DNA of 37,895 nt. Origin: Rhodoferax sp. GTDB taxonomy: Bacteria; Pseudomonadota; Gammaproteobacteria; Burkholderiales; Burkholderiaceae_C. Where the stretch lies: NCBI GenBank assembly GCA_011391545.1, contig JAABQI010000011.1:1-37895 (forward strand). The letters run 5' to 3'. How positions within the stretch are numbered: the first letter of the stretch is position 1; each line of letters begins with the position of its first letter. The position numbers and the translations under genes are program-made. Below the pieces are notes generated by a model, which was not told where the DNA came from, made no database searches, and was given only the letters and a program-made list of their open reading frames with translations. Of this stretch, positions 7,272 through 16,114 are shown one piece after another.

Positions 7272-8222
7272 GTGAAACCCAATGTCATCAGCGCCGACGT
7301 GCTCTTTGAGGCTTTTCGCGGCAGCTTGCACTGGGAGTGGGTCGCGGGCCTGGGTGCTTCCGAGCGGCGCTTTGACGAGGTGGCGGTGCGGGCCGCCCGC
7401 TCCGGCGCCGATCTGGTGGGCTACCTCAATTACATCCATCCCTACCGTGTGCAGATCCTGGGCGAGCGCGAGGTCGCCTACCTCGTCAACGCCACGCCGG
7501 ACGATTGCGCGCGTCGCATTGGCCGCATCGTGACGCTGGAGCCGCCGGTGCTGGTGCTGGCGGACGGACAGGTCGCGCCTGAAGCGCTGACCTCGATGTG
7601 CGAGCACGCCCAGATTCCCATGTTTACCACCGAGGGTTCGTCGGCCTTTGTCATCGACGTGCTGCGCGCCTACCTGTCCAAGCATTTTGCCGACCGCTGC
7701 ACCATGCATGGCGTGTTCATGGACATTCTGGGCCTGGGCGTGCTCATCACGGGGGAGTCCGGCCTGGGCAAAAGTGAGTTGGGTCTGGAGTTGATCTCGC
7801 GCGGCAATGGCTTGGTGGCTGACGATGCGGTCGATTTGTACCGCATCAACCAGGACACGATCGAGGGGCGCTGCCCGGACTTGCTTCTGAATTTGCTTGA
7901 AGTGCGTGGCATCGGCCTGCTTGATATCCGCGGCATTTTTGGTGAGACGGCGGTGCGCCGAAAAAAGCGCCTGCAACTGATCGTCCATCTGGTGCGCCGC
8001 GAGACCATGGAGCGCGACTACGAGCGCCTTCCCTACGAACCCCTGACCCAGGACGTGCTGGACGTGCCGGTGCGCAAAGTGGTGATCCAGGTGGTCGCCG
8101 GGCGCAATATCGCGGTGCTGGTCGAGGCCGCCGTGCGCAACACCATTTTGCAGATGCGCGGGGTTGACACCTACAAGGACTTCGTCGAGCGTCATCGTCT
8201 GGCGATGGGTGAGCCAAGCTGA
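7272..8222 (+). CDS. hprK: HPr kinase/phosphorylase
   Basis: A bifunctional enzyme that phosphorylates and dephosphorylates a regulatory Ser of HPr/NPr, linking carbon status to PTS regulation. Its 316 residues contain an N-terminal sensor domain (about 1-130), the catalytic His near 146 in TMHGVFMD, Walker A GESGLGKS at 161-168, [10 protein letters not shown], and the signature [16 protein letters not shown] near 209-224. It starts with GTG; no better in-frame ATG exists and [15 protein letters not shown] fits family N-termini. HPr itself and EI are not in the window. The next gene, bamE, follows after 88 bases. Confidence 0.94.
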   Translation: MKPNVISADVLFEAFRGSLHWEWVAGLGASERRFDEVAVRAARSGADLVGYLNYIHPYRVQILGEREVAYLVNATPDDCARRIGRIVTLEPPVLVLADGQVAPEALTSMCEHAQIPMFTTEGSSAFVIDVLRAYLSKHFADRCTMHGVFMDILGLGVLITGESGLGKSELGLELISRGNGLVADDAVDLYRINQDTIEGRCPDLLLNLLEVRGIGLLDIRGIFGETAVRRKKRLQLIVHLVRRETMERDYERLPYEPLTQDVLDVPVRKVVIQVVAGRNIAVLVEAAVRNTILQMRGVDTYKDFVERHRLAMGEPS

Positions 8223-8310
8223 ACTGGGCGCGGGCATCACTGCAGGCAGCGACTGCTCAAGCGGGGGGTAACCAGTACAATGGCCCCATTCTTTGCTACC
8301 CACTTCACTC

Positions 8311-8853
8311 ATGTCCAAGTCCCTGCTTCGTTCTGCCTGCTTGAGTTTGTCAGGCATTCTGCTGGTCGGGCTGACCGCCTGTGGCAGCCTGGATAGAGCC
8401 AGTCAAAGCGCGATTGGCTTGGTAACGCCCTACAAAATAGACATCGTGCAGGGCAATTTTGTCTCGCGCGAGCAGGCGGCAGCCCTCAAGGAAGGCATGA
8501 GCCGCATGCAGGTGCGCGATATTTTGGGCACGCCGCTGCTCACCAGCATTTTTCACGCCGACCGCTGGGACTACGTGTTTACCTTCAAACGCCAGGGCGC
8601 TGAGCCGCAGGCGCGCCGGGTCACGGTGTTTTTTCAGGGCGATGTTTTGAGCAAGGTGGAAGCCGATGCCCTGCCAAGCGAGGCCGAGTTCGTGGCCTCG
8701 CTCGATTCCGGCCGCAAGTCCGGCAAAGTACCCGTTCTGGAAATGTCGCCCGAGCGCCTTGCCGCCACTGCCGCGGCACCGCAGGATGCGCCAGCCAGGC
8801 CCTTGACACCCCCGCCGGCAAGCTACCCGCCGCTGGAAAACAGCGCCAACTGA
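8311..8853 (+). CDS. bamE: outer membrane assembly lipoprotein BamE
   Basis: An accessory lipoprotein of the BAM complex that inserts beta-barrels into the outer membrane. The lipoprotein signal ends in LVGLTAC, with acylated Cys at about 24. The SmpA/OmlA domain follows: IDIVQGNFVSREQAAALKEGMSR, ILGTPLLTSIFHADRWDYVF and VTVFFQGDVLSKVEAD. The ATG at 8311 is used; the track start at 8293 is a TTG six codons earlier that only lengthens the signal peptide. At 180 residues it is longer than enterobacterial BamE because of a Pro/Ala-rich tail from about 150. In many Burkholderiales fur is divergent from bamE; here hprK occupies that place. Confidence 0.92.
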   Translation: MSKSLLRSACLSLSGILLVGLTACGSLDRASQSAIGLVTPYKIDIVQGNFVSREQAAALKEGMSRMQVRDILGTPLLTSIFHADRWDYVFTFKRQGAEPQARRVTVFFQGDVLSKVEADALPSEAEFVASLDSGRKSGKVPVLEMSPERLAATAAAPQDAPARPLTPPPASYPPLENSAN

Positions 8854-8868
8854 TTTCAGTTTCTGACA

Positions 8869-9684
8869 ATGACCGAGTCCACACTTCACCGCATTTGCGT
8901 GGCAGGTGCCAGCGGGCGCATGGGGCGCATGCTGATCGAGGCCATTTGCCGCGCTGACGATTGCCGGCTCAGTGGCGCCCTTGATGTTGCCACCAGCCCG
9001 GCCGTTGGCATGGACCCGGCGGCCGCTTTGGGCTTGAGCAGCGGTGTGGCCATCAGCGCCGACCTGCGCACCGGCTTGAATCACGCCCAGGCCCTGATCG
9101 ACTTCACCCGCCCCGAGGGCACGATAGCGCATTTGCAGGTCTGTCATGAGTTGGGCGTCAATGCGGTCATTGGCACCACCGGTTTCAGCGACGCGCAAAA
9201 GCAGCAAATTGCCGAGATTGCCAAAGATATTGCCATCGTCATGGCGCCCAACATGAGCGTCGGCGTCAACGTCACGCTCAAACTGCTGGAGATGGCGGCC
9301 AAGGCCCTCGATACCGGTTATGACATCGAAATCATCGAGGCGCATCACCGCCACAAGGTCGATGCGCCCTCGGGCACCGCTCTCAAAATGGGCGAAGTCA
9401 TCGCCACCGCCTTGGGGCGCGACCTGAAAGACTGCGCCGTGTATGCGCGCCAGGGTGTCACCGGCGAACGCGACCCCTCCAGCATCGGTTTTGCCACCAT
9501 TCGCGGGGGCGACATCGTGGGTGACCACACCGTGCTGTTCGCCGGCATCGGCGAGCGCATTGAGATCAGCCACAAATCATCCAGCCGGGTCTCATATGCC
9601 CAGGGCAGCTTGCGCGCCGTGCGCTTTCTGAGTGGTCGCAAAGCCGGTCTGTTCGACATGGCCGACGTGCTCAACCTGAAATGA
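8869..9684 (+). CDS. dapB: 4-hydroxy-tetrahydrodipicolinate reductase
   Basis: It reduces hydroxy-tetrahydrodipicolinate with NAD(P)H in the diaminopimelate/lysine pathway, feeding peptidoglycan and lysine synthesis in the cytoplasm. The 271 residues have the Rossmann loop [10 protein letters not shown] at 11-20, [13 protein letters not shown], and the active-site signature [15 protein letters not shown]. The ATG lies 15 bases after bamE, and its stop overlaps the ATG of the ExbB-like gene as ATGA. The bamE-dapB order is conserved in betaproteobacteria. Confidence 0.96.
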   Translation: MTESTLHRICVAGASGRMGRMLIEAICRADDCRLSGALDVATSPAVGMDPAAALGLSSGVAISADLRTGLNHAQALIDFTRPEGTIAHLQVCHELGVNAVIGTTGFSDAQKQQIAEIAKDIAIVMAPNMSVGVNVTLKLLEMAAKALDTGYDIEIIEAHHRHKVDAPSGTALKMGEVIATALGRDLKDCAVYARQGVTGERDPSSIGFATIRGGDIVGDHTVLFAGIGERIEISHKSSSRVSYAQGSLRAVRFLSGRKAGLFDMADVLNLK

Positions 9685-10331
9685 ATCTGGCGCAGTTTTT
9701 CTGGCAAGGCGATGCCCTGGCCCGAAGTGTGGCGCTGTTGCTGTTGGCCATGTCGGTGGCCAGTTGGGTGGCCATTCTCTGGAAAACCTGGTTGTTGCGT
9801 CGCGCCAGTGGCGATGTGGCGCGTTGCATTGCGGCTTTTTGGCAATCCGCATCAGTGGCCGAGGCGGTCCAGAAAATCCGGGCCTTCGATCGGGAGTCGC
9901 TGGTGTTGCCGCTGGTGTTGGCCACCCGGCTTGAAACCGATCAAACTTTGGCCAGCACCGGCGACCGCGCCCAGCAACTCACACGCGTGCTGCGCAACGC
10001 CTTGCACGCCGCGCTTGCCAAGCTGCAGCACGGTCAGGTGCTGCTGGCCACAATCGGAGCCACCGCACCTTTTGTCGGGCTGCTGGGGACCGTTTGGGGC
10101 ATCTACCACGCGCTGATCGCCATCGCCAGTGCGGGCCAAGTCACCATCGACAAGATTTCAGGCCCCGTGGGCGAATCACTGATCATGACCGCCGCCGGCC
10201 TGGTCGTCGCCATTCCAGCGGTGCTGGCCTACAACGTGCTGGGCCGCGCCGTGGCGCGGCTGGAAGCCGAGCTTGAAGGTTTTGCCCGCGACCTGCGCGA
10301 ACTCGGCAGCACCGGCGCGCTGGCGCACTAG
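9681..10331 (+). CDS. MotA/TolQ/ExbB-family proton channel protein
   Basis: An inner-membrane stator-type subunit that, with the ExbD/TolR-like partner next door, converts proton flow into mechanical work. The 216 residues have an N-terminal membrane helix (about 14-35), a cytoplasmic loop, and two C-terminal helices carrying the family core [20 protein letters not shown] and [25 protein letters not shown]. It overlaps dapB by 4 bases. ExbB and TolQ cannot be told apart here; no tonB, tolA or tolB lies beside it, so its energised partner is unknown. A second, distinct ExbB at 19631 belongs to a complete TonB operon. Confidence 0.88.
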   Translation: MNLAQFFWQGDALARSVALLLLAMSVASWVAILWKTWLLRRASGDVARCIAAFWQSASVAEAVQKIRAFDRESLVLPLVLATRLETDQTLASTGDRAQQLTRVLRNALHAALAKLQHGQVLLATIGATAPFVGLLGTVWGIYHALIAIASAGQVTIDKISGPVGESLIMTAAGLVVAIPAVLAYNVLGRAVARLEAELEGFARDLRELGSTGALAH

Positions 10332-10339
10332 GGCCGGTC

Positions 10340-10801
10340 ATGTCGTTTGGCCGTTTGGACCGTTCCCTGGGCGCCCAGCCCATGAGCGACATCAACATGA
10401 CGCCGCTGATCGACGTGATGCTGGTGCTGGTGGTGATCTTCATCATCACCGCGCCCTTGCTGGCCAGTTCCATCAAGCTCGATTTGCCCACCACCGATGC
10501 GGCCACGGCCGGGGATGCACCCACGTCAGTCACCGTGGTGATGGACGCGGCAGGTCAGATTTACCTGAAAGACCAGGCGCTGCCCTTGGACGACCTGGTG
10601 CGCCAGCTCGCCCTGTCGGCCCAAGCCAATCCGCAGACCGAAGTGCTGCTGCGCGCTGACAAAGCCGTGCCCTACGGCCGCATCGTCGAGGTCATGGGCG
10701 CGGCGCACAAGGCAGGACTGAACCGCATTGGGTTTGTCGCCGATATGGCCGCACCGCCGCCAGACGCGCCAGCGGCAAAGGCGGCTGCTGTCAAACCCTA
10801 A
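10340..10801 (+). CDS. ExbD/TolR-family protein
   Basis: Partner of the ExbB-like protein, 8 bases downstream of it. The 153 residues have a short cytoplasmic N-terminus, one membrane helix with the essential Asp in INMTPLIDVMLVLVVIFIIT (Asp near 25), and a periplasmic domain ending in GLNRIGFVAD. A Pro/Ala tail (PPPDAPAAKAAA) follows. The proton-carrying Asp is intact, so the pair should be functional. With no adjacent receptor or TonB it may serve a Tol-like or TonB-like role. Confidence 0.88.
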   Translation: MSFGRLDRSLGAQPMSDINMTPLIDVMLVLVVIFIITAPLLASSIKLDLPTTDAATAGDAPTSVTVVMDAAGQIYLKDQALPLDDLVRQLALSAQANPQTEVLLRADKAVPYGRIVEVMGAAHKAGLNRIGFVADMAAPPPDAPAAKAAAVKP

Positions 10802-10825
10802 AATCGATTCTTATTTCACGCCACT

Positions 10826-10845
10826 GCGGCGCTTGCGCCGCTTTT
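10826..10845 (+). terminator. terminator-like hairpin just before leuS
   Basis: GCGGCGC and GCGCCGC form a compact stem (about 6 bp around a CTTG tetraloop) followed by TTTT. It could end the bamE-dapB-exbB-exbD transcript, but it stands only 10 bases before the leuS ATG, in the place of the ribosome binding site. It may instead influence leuS translation or attenuation. No leader peptide or T-box elements are visible. Confidence 0.5.
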
Positions 10846-10855
10846 CCAGACCGCC

Positions 10856-13555
10856 ATGCAAGAAAAATACCAGCACCTCGACGTCGAACCCGCAGCCCAG
10901 GCCCATTGGGGCGCACTGGATGCTTACCGCGTCACTGACAACGCCGTCGATGTCAACGGCAAGCCGAAGAAGAAGTTTTACGCCTGCTCCATGCTGCCTT
11001 ACCCCAGCGGCAAGTTACACATGGGCCACGTGCGCAACTACACCATCAACGACATGCTGACGCGCCAGCTGCGCATGCAGGGCTTTAATGTGCTGATGCC
11101 GATGGGCTGGGACGCCTTTGGCCTGCCGGCTGAAAACGCGGCGCTCAAAAACGGCGTGCCGCCGGCCAAGTGGACCTTCGAGAACATTGCCTACATGAAG
11201 CAGCAGATGCAGGCCATGGGCCTGGCCATCGACTGGAGCCGCGAGGTCGCCACCTGCACGCCCGAGTACTACAAGTGGAACCAGTGGCTGTTCCTGAAGA
11301 TGTTGGAGAAAGGCATCGCCTACCGCAAGACCCAGGTCGTCAACTGGGACCCGATCGACATGACCGTGCTGGCCAACGAGCAGGTCATTGACGGCAAGGG
11401 CTGGCGCACCGGCGCTACGGTGGAAAAGCGCGAGATTCCCGGCTACTACCTGGCGATCACCCAGTACGCTGACGAACTGCTGGCCAACGTGACCGGCGAC
11501 AAAATGCCCGGCTGGCCAGAGCGCGTCAAGCTGATGCAGGAAAACTGGATCGGCAAGAGCGAGGGCGTGCGCTTTGCCTTCACCCATGACATCAGGGCGG
11601 CCGACGGCACGCTGATCGGCGACGGCAGGATGTACGTGTTCACCACGCGGGTCGACACCATCATGGGCGTGACCTTTTGCGCCGTGGCGGCCGAGCATCC
11701 GCTGGCTTTGCACGCCGCCGCCACCAACCCGACGCTGGCCGCCTTTTTGGCCGAGTGCGCCCACGGCGGCACCACCGAGGCCGAACTCGCCACGCAAGAG
11801 AAAAAGGGCCTGGCCACGGGCCTTTTCGTCACGCATCCTTTGAGCGGTGAACCGGTCGAGGTGTGGGTCGGCAACTACGTGCTGATGAGTTATGGCGACG
11901 GCGCGGTGATGGGCGTGCCCGCGCATGATGAGCGCGACTTTGCCTTTGCCCTCAAATACGCCTTGCCGATCAAGCCGGTGGTGGGTGTGAATTCACAAGG
12001 GTTTGACACCACCGCTTGGCAGGATTGGTACGCTGAAAAAGGCGCGGGTGTCGCCATCAACTCCGGCAAGTACGACGGTTTGAATTTCAAGGCCTGCGTC
12101 GAAGCCGTGGCGGCTGATCTGCTGGCCCTGGGGCTGGGCGAAAAGAAAGTCACCTGGCGCCTGCGTGACTGGGGCGTGAGCCGCCAGCGCTACTGGGGCA
12201 CGCCGATCCCGATCATCCATTGCGACGAGCACGGCGCTGTGCCGGTGCCCGAGCAAGACCTGCCGGTGGTGCTGCCGGTTGACCTGGTGCCGGACGGCTC
12301 GGGCAACCCGCTGAACAAGTGCGAGGCTTTCCACGCCGGGGTCACGTGTCCGGTGTGCGGCAAGCCGGCGCGGCGCGAGACCGACACCATGGACACGTTC
12401 GTGGACAGCTCCTGGTACTTCATGCGCTACTGCGACCCGAAAAACAGCGAAGCCATGGTCGCTGACGGTGCCGACTACTGGATGCCGATGGACCAGTACA
12501 TCGGCGGCATCGAGCACGCCATCCTGCACCTGCTGTACGCGCGCTTCTGGACCAAGGTGATGCGCGACCTGGGGCTGCTCAAGATCGACGAGCCCTTCAC
12601 CAAGCTGCTGACTCAGGGCATGGTGCTCAACCACATTTATTCACGCCGCACCGAAAAAGGTGGCAAGGACTACTTCTGGCCGGCTGACGTTGAGCATGTG
12701 GTCGACGAGGCCGGCAAAGTGATTGGCGCCAAACTCAAAAACGCCGTTGGTGACCTGCCTGTGGGCACGCTCATCGACTACGAGGGCATCGGCACCATGT
12801 CCAAGTCCAAAAATAATGGCGTCGATCCGCAGGACCTGATCGAGAAATACGGTGCCGACACCGCCCGCCTGTACACCATGTTCACGGCGCCGCCCGAGGC
12901 CACGCTGGAATGGAACGACGCCGCGGTGGAGGGCAGCTACCGCTTCCTGCGCCGGGTGTGGAACTTCGGCGTCAAGCTGGCTGCGACGGATCTGCCAGCG
13001 GTTCACGTCGCGATGGCAACGGCGGCCAGCCTGAAAACGCTTGAATTCGGCAAGGAAGCCAGGGCCTTGCGACTGGAAATCCACACCTTGCTCAAGCAGG
13101 TCGATTACGACTACCAGCGCATGCAGTACAACACCGTGGTCAGCGGCGCCATGAAAATGATCAATGCGCTGGAAGACTTCAAGGCGCCGGAAACTGCTGG
13201 TGCGCAGGTGGCGCTGGTCGAAGGCTTCGGCATTCTGCTGCGCTGCCTGTACCCGGCCACACCCCATATCACCCACACGCTGTGGCGCGAACTGGGCTAC
13301 GCCGGGCAACTTGGTGATCTTCTCGACGCATCCTGGCCGCAGGTCGATCCAGGCGCCCTGGTGCAGGACGAAATCGAACTCATGCTGCAGGTCAACGGCA
13401 AGCTGCGCGGCTCGATCGTGGTCAGCGCCAGCGCCGACAAGGCTGCCATCGAGCGGGCCGCCATCGGCCATGAGATGTTCCAGAAACTCAGCCAGGGTGC
13501 GGCGCCCAAGAAGGTGATTGTGGTGCCGGGCCGCCTGGTCAACCTGGTGGTCTGA
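10856..13555 (+). CDS. leuS: leucyl-tRNA synthetase
   Basis: A class I aminoacyl-tRNA synthetase charging tRNA-Leu. It has 899 residues, normal for the bacterial enzyme. The HIGH-type motif is [15 protein letters not shown] (about 48-62). The editing (CP1) domain includes [21 protein letters not shown] and [35 protein letters not shown] precedes the KMSKS motif in [13 protein letters not shown], and an anticodon-binding domain ends with [11 protein letters not shown] 10856 has no clear Shine-Dalgarno sequence; a GC hairpin sits immediately upstream. lptE follows after 3 bases. Confidence 0.97.
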   Translation: MQEKYQHLDVEPAAQAHWGALDAYRVTDNAVDVNGKPKKKFYACSMLPYPSGKLHMGHVRNYTINDMLTRQLRMQGFNVLMPMGWDAFGLPAENAALKNGVPPAKWTFENIAYMKQQMQAMGLAIDWSREVATCTPEYYKWNQWLFLKMLEKGIAYRKTQVVNWDPIDMTVLANEQVIDGKGWRTGATVEKREIPGYYLAITQYADELLANVTGDKMPGWPERVKLMQENWIGKSEGVRFAFTHDIRAADGTLIGDGRMYVFTTRVDTIMGVTFCAVAAEHPLALHAAATNPTLAAFLAECAHGGTTEAELATQEKKGLATGLFVTHPLSGEPVEVWVGNYVLMSYGDGAVMGVPAHDERDFAFALKYALPIKPVVGVNSQGFDTTAWQDWYAEKGAGVAINSGKYDGLNFKACVEAVAADLLALGLGEKKVTWRLRDWGVSRQRYWGTPIPIIHCDEHGAVPVPEQDLPVVLPVDLVPDGSGNPLNKCEAFHAGVTCPVCGKPARRETDTMDTFVDSSWYFMRYCDPKNSEAMVADGADYWMPMDQYIGGIEHAILHLLYARFWTKVMRDLGLLKIDEPFTKLLTQGMVLNHIYSRRTEKGGKDYFWPADVEHVVDEAGKVIGAKLKNAVGDLPVGTLIDYEGIGTMSKSKNNGVDPQDLIEKYGADTARLYTMFTAPPEATLEWNDAAVEGSYRFLRRVWNFGVKLAATDLPAVHVAMATAASLKTLEFGKEARALRLEIHTLLKQVDYDYQRMQYNTVVSGAMKMINALEDFKAPETAGAQVALVEGFGILLRCLYPATPHITHTLWRELGYAGQLGDLLDASWPQVDPGALVQDEIELMLQVNGKLRGSIVVSASADKAAIERAAIGHEMFQKLSQGAAPKKVIVVPGRLVNLVV

Positions 13556-13558
13556 GCC

Positions 13559-14107
13559 ATGACGCAACACGCAACCTTGAATCCTTCGGCGGGCGCCTCG
13601 CGGCGCGCTGTGCTTCAGCTGGCAACCCTGGTGGCTGCCGGCGCCGGGTTGAGCGGCTGTGGCTTTCGGCTGCGCGGCAGCCAGGCCTTTTCTTTTCAAA
13701 GGATTGCCATCGTGCCAAACCCCGGTGGTGCCGTGGCGCAAGAATTGCGCTCCTCCTTTGGCAAGGGTGTGCAGGTGCTCGCCGCAGAAGATGACCTCAA
13801 GTCAGCGCAACTGGTGTTGACGCTGACCGATGAACGGCGCGAAAGGAGCGTGGTCGGCGTCAATGTCTCGGGGCAGGTGCGTGAATTCCAGTTGCGCCTG
13901 CGCGTGCGCCTGAGCCTGCGCACCGGCCAGGGCAAGGAAATCAGCGCGAACGACGACCTCATTCAGCGGCGCGACATCAGCTACAACGAAACTGCCGCGC
14001 TGGCCAAGGAAGCCGAGGAAGTTCTGTTGTACCGCGACATGCAGACCGATATCGTGCAACAAATCCTGCGCCGCCTGGCGACGATTCAACCGGCCCAACT
14101 GGATTGA
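13559..14107 (+). CDS. lptE: LPS-assembly lipoprotein LptE
   Basis: An outer-membrane lipoprotein that plugs the LptD barrel during lipopolysaccharide export. Its 182 residues begin with a signal ending in the lipobox GLSGC (Cys about 34), followed by GFRLRGSQAFSFQRIAI, the standard LptE N-terminus, and a C-terminal AEEVLLYRDMQTDIVQQILRRL. The signal n-region SRRAVLQL has a twin-arginine look. It starts 3 bases after leuS and precedes holA by 9 bases. leuS-lptE-holA is a conserved proteobacterial order, which supports the call despite low sequence conservation of the family. Confidence 0.9.
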   Translation: MTQHATLNPSAGASRRAVLQLATLVAAGAGLSGCGFRLRGSQAFSFQRIAIVPNPGGAVAQELRSSFGKGVQVLAAEDDLKSAQLVLTLTDERRERSVVGVNVSGQVREFQLRLRVRLSLRTGQGKEISANDDLIQRRDISYNETAALAKEAEEVLLYRDMQTDIVQQILRRLATIQPAQLD

Positions 14108-14116
14108 CGCAGCGCC

Positions 14117-15184
14117 ATGCAAATCCAGCCCACCGCCCTGGCCGCGCATCTGCAAAAAGGCCTGAAGAGCCTATACACCCTGCACGGTGACGAGCCGCTG
14201 CTGATCCAGGAGGCGCTCGACACCATTCGCACCGCGGCACGCGCGCAAGGGTTCACCGAGCGAAGTTCGCACACCGTGTCCGGTGCCCACTTCGACTGGG
14301 GCGAGGTGCTCGCCGCCGGCGGTTCCCTGAGCCTGTTTGCCGACAAACAAATGCTGGAGCTGCGCATCCCGTCGGGCAAGCCCGGCAAGGAGGGCAGCAC
14401 GGCGCTACAGCAGTTGGCGCAAGCGGCGCGCGGCAACGACAGCGTGCTGACGCTGGTGATCCTGCCGCGGCTGGATCGCACGACCAAATCCAGCGCCTGG
14501 TTTGCCGCGCTGGAGGGCGGCGTCACACTCGAAGTGAGTCCGGTGGAGCGGGCTGCCCTGCCGCAGTGGATTGCCCAACGGCTGGCCGCCCAGGGCCAGC
14601 GCGTGGTGGCGGGCGTGGACGGCCAGCGCACGCTGCAGTTTTTTGCCGACCGTGTGGAGGGCAACCTGCTGGCAGCGCACCAGGAAATCCAGAAGCTTGC
14701 ACTGCTGCACCCACAGGGGGAACTGAGCTTTGCGCAGATCGAGAGCGCGGTGCTCAACGTGGCCCGTTATGACGTCTTCAAGCTCAGCGAGGCGGTGCTC
14801 GCGGGTCAGCCTGAGCGGGTGCAGCGGATGCTTGACGGCCTGCAGGCCGAGGGTGAGGCCGAAGTGCTGGTGCACTACACGCTGAGTGAAGACATTCGCG
14901 CGCTCAAACGTGTCAAGGACGCTATTCAGCGGGGCAGCCCCCTGCCCATGGCCTTGCGCGAGCAGCGCGTCTGGGGCACCAAGGAACGCTTGTTCGAGCG
15001 GGTGCTGCCGCGCTTGAGTGCCGCCACACTGTCGGGTTTTCTGCAGGATGCCCACCTTGTGGATGGCGTGGTCAAGGGGCTCAAGCGGCCCGACTGGCCC
15101 GCAGAACCCTGGCAGGCATTGCAGTTGTTGGCGCTGCGTCTGTGCAGCGCGTGCGCCGCGCAGAAAACGGCATCGCCGGTTTGA
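14117..15184 (+). CDS. holA: DNA polymerase III subunit delta
   Basis: The clamp-loader subunit that opens the beta sliding clamp. The 355 residues match the HolA family: SLYTLHGDEPLLIQEALDTI at the start, LVILPRLDRTTKSSAWF in the first domain, FFADRVEGNLLAAHQEIQKLALL in the middle helical domain, and a C-terminal collar domain with EDIRALKRVKDAI. It is the last gene of the bamE-to-holA run. Downstream, 15210-15228 holds a 6-bp CCCGGC/GCCGGG hairpin without a T tract, which may be a weak end signal. Confidence 0.93.
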   Translation: MQIQPTALAAHLQKGLKSLYTLHGDEPLLIQEALDTIRTAARAQGFTERSSHTVSGAHFDWGEVLAAGGSLSLFADKQMLELRIPSGKPGKEGSTALQQLAQAARGNDSVLTLVILPRLDRTTKSSAWFAALEGGVTLEVSPVERAALPQWIAQRLAAQGQRVVAGVDGQRTLQFFADRVEGNLLAAHQEIQKLALLHPQGELSFAQIESAVLNVARYDVFKLSEAVLAGQPERVQRMLDGLQAEGEAEVLVHYTLSEDIRALKRVKDAIQRGSPLPMALREQRVWGTKERLFERVLPRLSAATLSGFLQDAHLVDGVVKGLKRPDWPAEPWQALQLLALRLCSACAAQKTASPV

Positions 15185-15295
15185 TCGGGCGGGTAAGCCC
15201 GCGTGTCAGCCCGGCGTCAACTGCCGGGACCCATGATGGGCCGTGAACGGGAACCCCAGTCGGCGTTTCTGTGTTCACGTTTTAAGGGAGACACC

Positions 15296-15535
15296 ATGAG
15301 AAAAGTTTTGACATTGTTGGGCCTGAGCCTGTTGCTGGGCCTTGCCCATGCCGCAAGCCCTGCGACCCCTGCCGAGGCGGCAAGCGCCGCGACCCCGGCA
15401 ACGTCTGCGGTCCCTGCGGCAAACAGCACCCAGCAGAACAAAATGAAAACCTGCAACAAGGAAGCCGGCGACAAAAAACTCAAGGGTGACGAGCGCAAAG
15501 CCTTCATGAAGACTTGCCTGAGCAACAAGGGCTGA
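15296..15535 (+). CDS. PsiF-repeat secreted protein
   Basis: A 79-residue exported protein. The signal peptide (hydrophobic VLTLLGLSLLLGLAHA) probably cleaves after AHA near residue 19, then comes an Ala/Thr/Pro-rich linker. The C-terminal half (QQNKMKTCNKEAGDKKLKGD, then a segment ending in MKTCLS) is one PsiF repeat with its two Cys residues. PsiF of E. coli is phosphate-starvation inducible but has no known function. The ATG at 15296 has AAGGGAG 5 bases upstream; the track extension to 15203 runs into the gap after holA and is not real. It forms a monocistronic unit closed by a terminator. Confidence 0.82.
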   Translation: MRKVLTLLGLSLLLGLAHAASPATPAEAASAATPATSAVPAANSTQQNKMKTCNKEAGDKKLKGDERKAFMKTCLSNKG

Positions 15536-15560
15536 GGCTGTAAGTCAAAAAAAGCCGCAA

Positions 15561-15597
15561 AAGACCCCGCCAGTTCGGCTGCGCGGGGTTTTCTTTT
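15561..15597 (+). terminator. rho-independent terminator after the psiF-like gene
   Basis: ACCCCGC and GCGGGGT form a 7-bp stem, extendable by three weaker pairs, with a 12-base loop and TTTTCTTTT. It begins about 25 bases after the stop codon and ends 4 bases before the glycosyltransferase remnant. Confidence 0.85.
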
Positions 15598-15600
15598 GGC

Positions 15601-15726
15601 ATGATGCTGGCTATGCCGACACGCCAGACCCTGACGCCTTCCATTTCCTGCGTGATTCCTGCCTACGCCAAAGCGCGCAGCCTTGGCGCGCTGGCGCTGC
15701 AACTGCCGGATCAAGCCCCGGCGTGA
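15601..15726 (+). pseudogene. family 2 glycosyltransferase, internally deleted remnant
   Basis: A 41-codon ORF (starts possible at 15601, 15604 or 15613), below the ORF-track cutoff. LTPSISCVIPAYAKARSLGA is the beginning of a GT2 enzyme, whose first strand and nucleotide-binding loop usually read VIPAYNEA; here Asn-Glu has become Ala-Lys. About ten codons later the frame ends in a TGA overlapping the GTG start of gtrA as GTGA. GT2 proteins of this type normally run to 230 residues or more and are often paired with GtrA, so the middle and catalytic part have been lost while the coupling to gtrA is kept. No function is expected. Confidence 0.6.
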
Positions 15727-16091
15727 GCGCATCCACTTTCTGGTTTCTGGCCGTCGGCGGCGCGGCAGCGGCGACCCATATGGCCATTTTTGCGCTGGCC
15801 CAGGCCCACATGTGGCCCGAATTGGCCAACGCGCTGGGATTCGTGATTGCGTTTGGCGTCAGCTTTGCAGGGCACCGGCTGCTCAGTTTCAAGGACGCCG
15901 GCACCAGCGTGGCCACCAGCCTGCGCCGATTCGGCATCACCGCGCTGGCCGGCTTTGCCAGCAACGAGATCATGTTCGTTTTGTTGCTGCGCTGGCTGGC
16001 GCTGCCAAGCCTGCTGGCGCTATTTTTGGCGCTGGTTTTTGCAGCCGGGCAAACCTTTGTGCTCAGCCGTTTCTGGGCTTTTCGCCGCTGA
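15723..16091 (+). CDS. GtrA-family membrane protein
   Basis: A 122-residue polytopic protein with four predicted membrane helices, including FWFLAVGGAAAATHMAIFAL and the helices around 38-52, 70-90 and 96-113. The GtrA signatures ALGFVIAFGVSFAGHRLLSF and FVLSRFWAF are present. GtrA proteins are thought to flip polyprenyl-linked sugars or help transfer glucosyl groups to envelope polysaccharides, with a GT2 partner. It starts at GTG overlapping the stop of the GT2 remnant. With that partner destroyed, its present substrate is uncertain. Confidence 0.85.
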   Translation: MSASTFWFLAVGGAAAATHMAIFALAQAHMWPELANALGFVIAFGVSFAGHRLLSFKDAGTSVATSLRRFGITALAGFASNEIMFVLLLRWLALPSLLALFLALVFAAGQTFVLSRFWAFRR

Positions 16092-16114
16092 CGAGGCAGC
16101 GGTTCCACCCGGAA

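Noticed and set aside
6891-8357. 488-residue minus-strand ORF
   Set aside because: Antisense to ptsN, hprK and the start of bamE; composition typical of a GC-rich shadow.
10802-10855. T-box or leader-peptide attenuator for leuS
   Set aside because: Only 54 bases, with no leader ORF rich in Leu codons and no T-box consensus.
15210-15228. CCCGGC/GCCGGG hairpin after holA as a terminator
   Set aside because: A 6-bp stem without a following T run; mentioned under holA but not called as a terminator.
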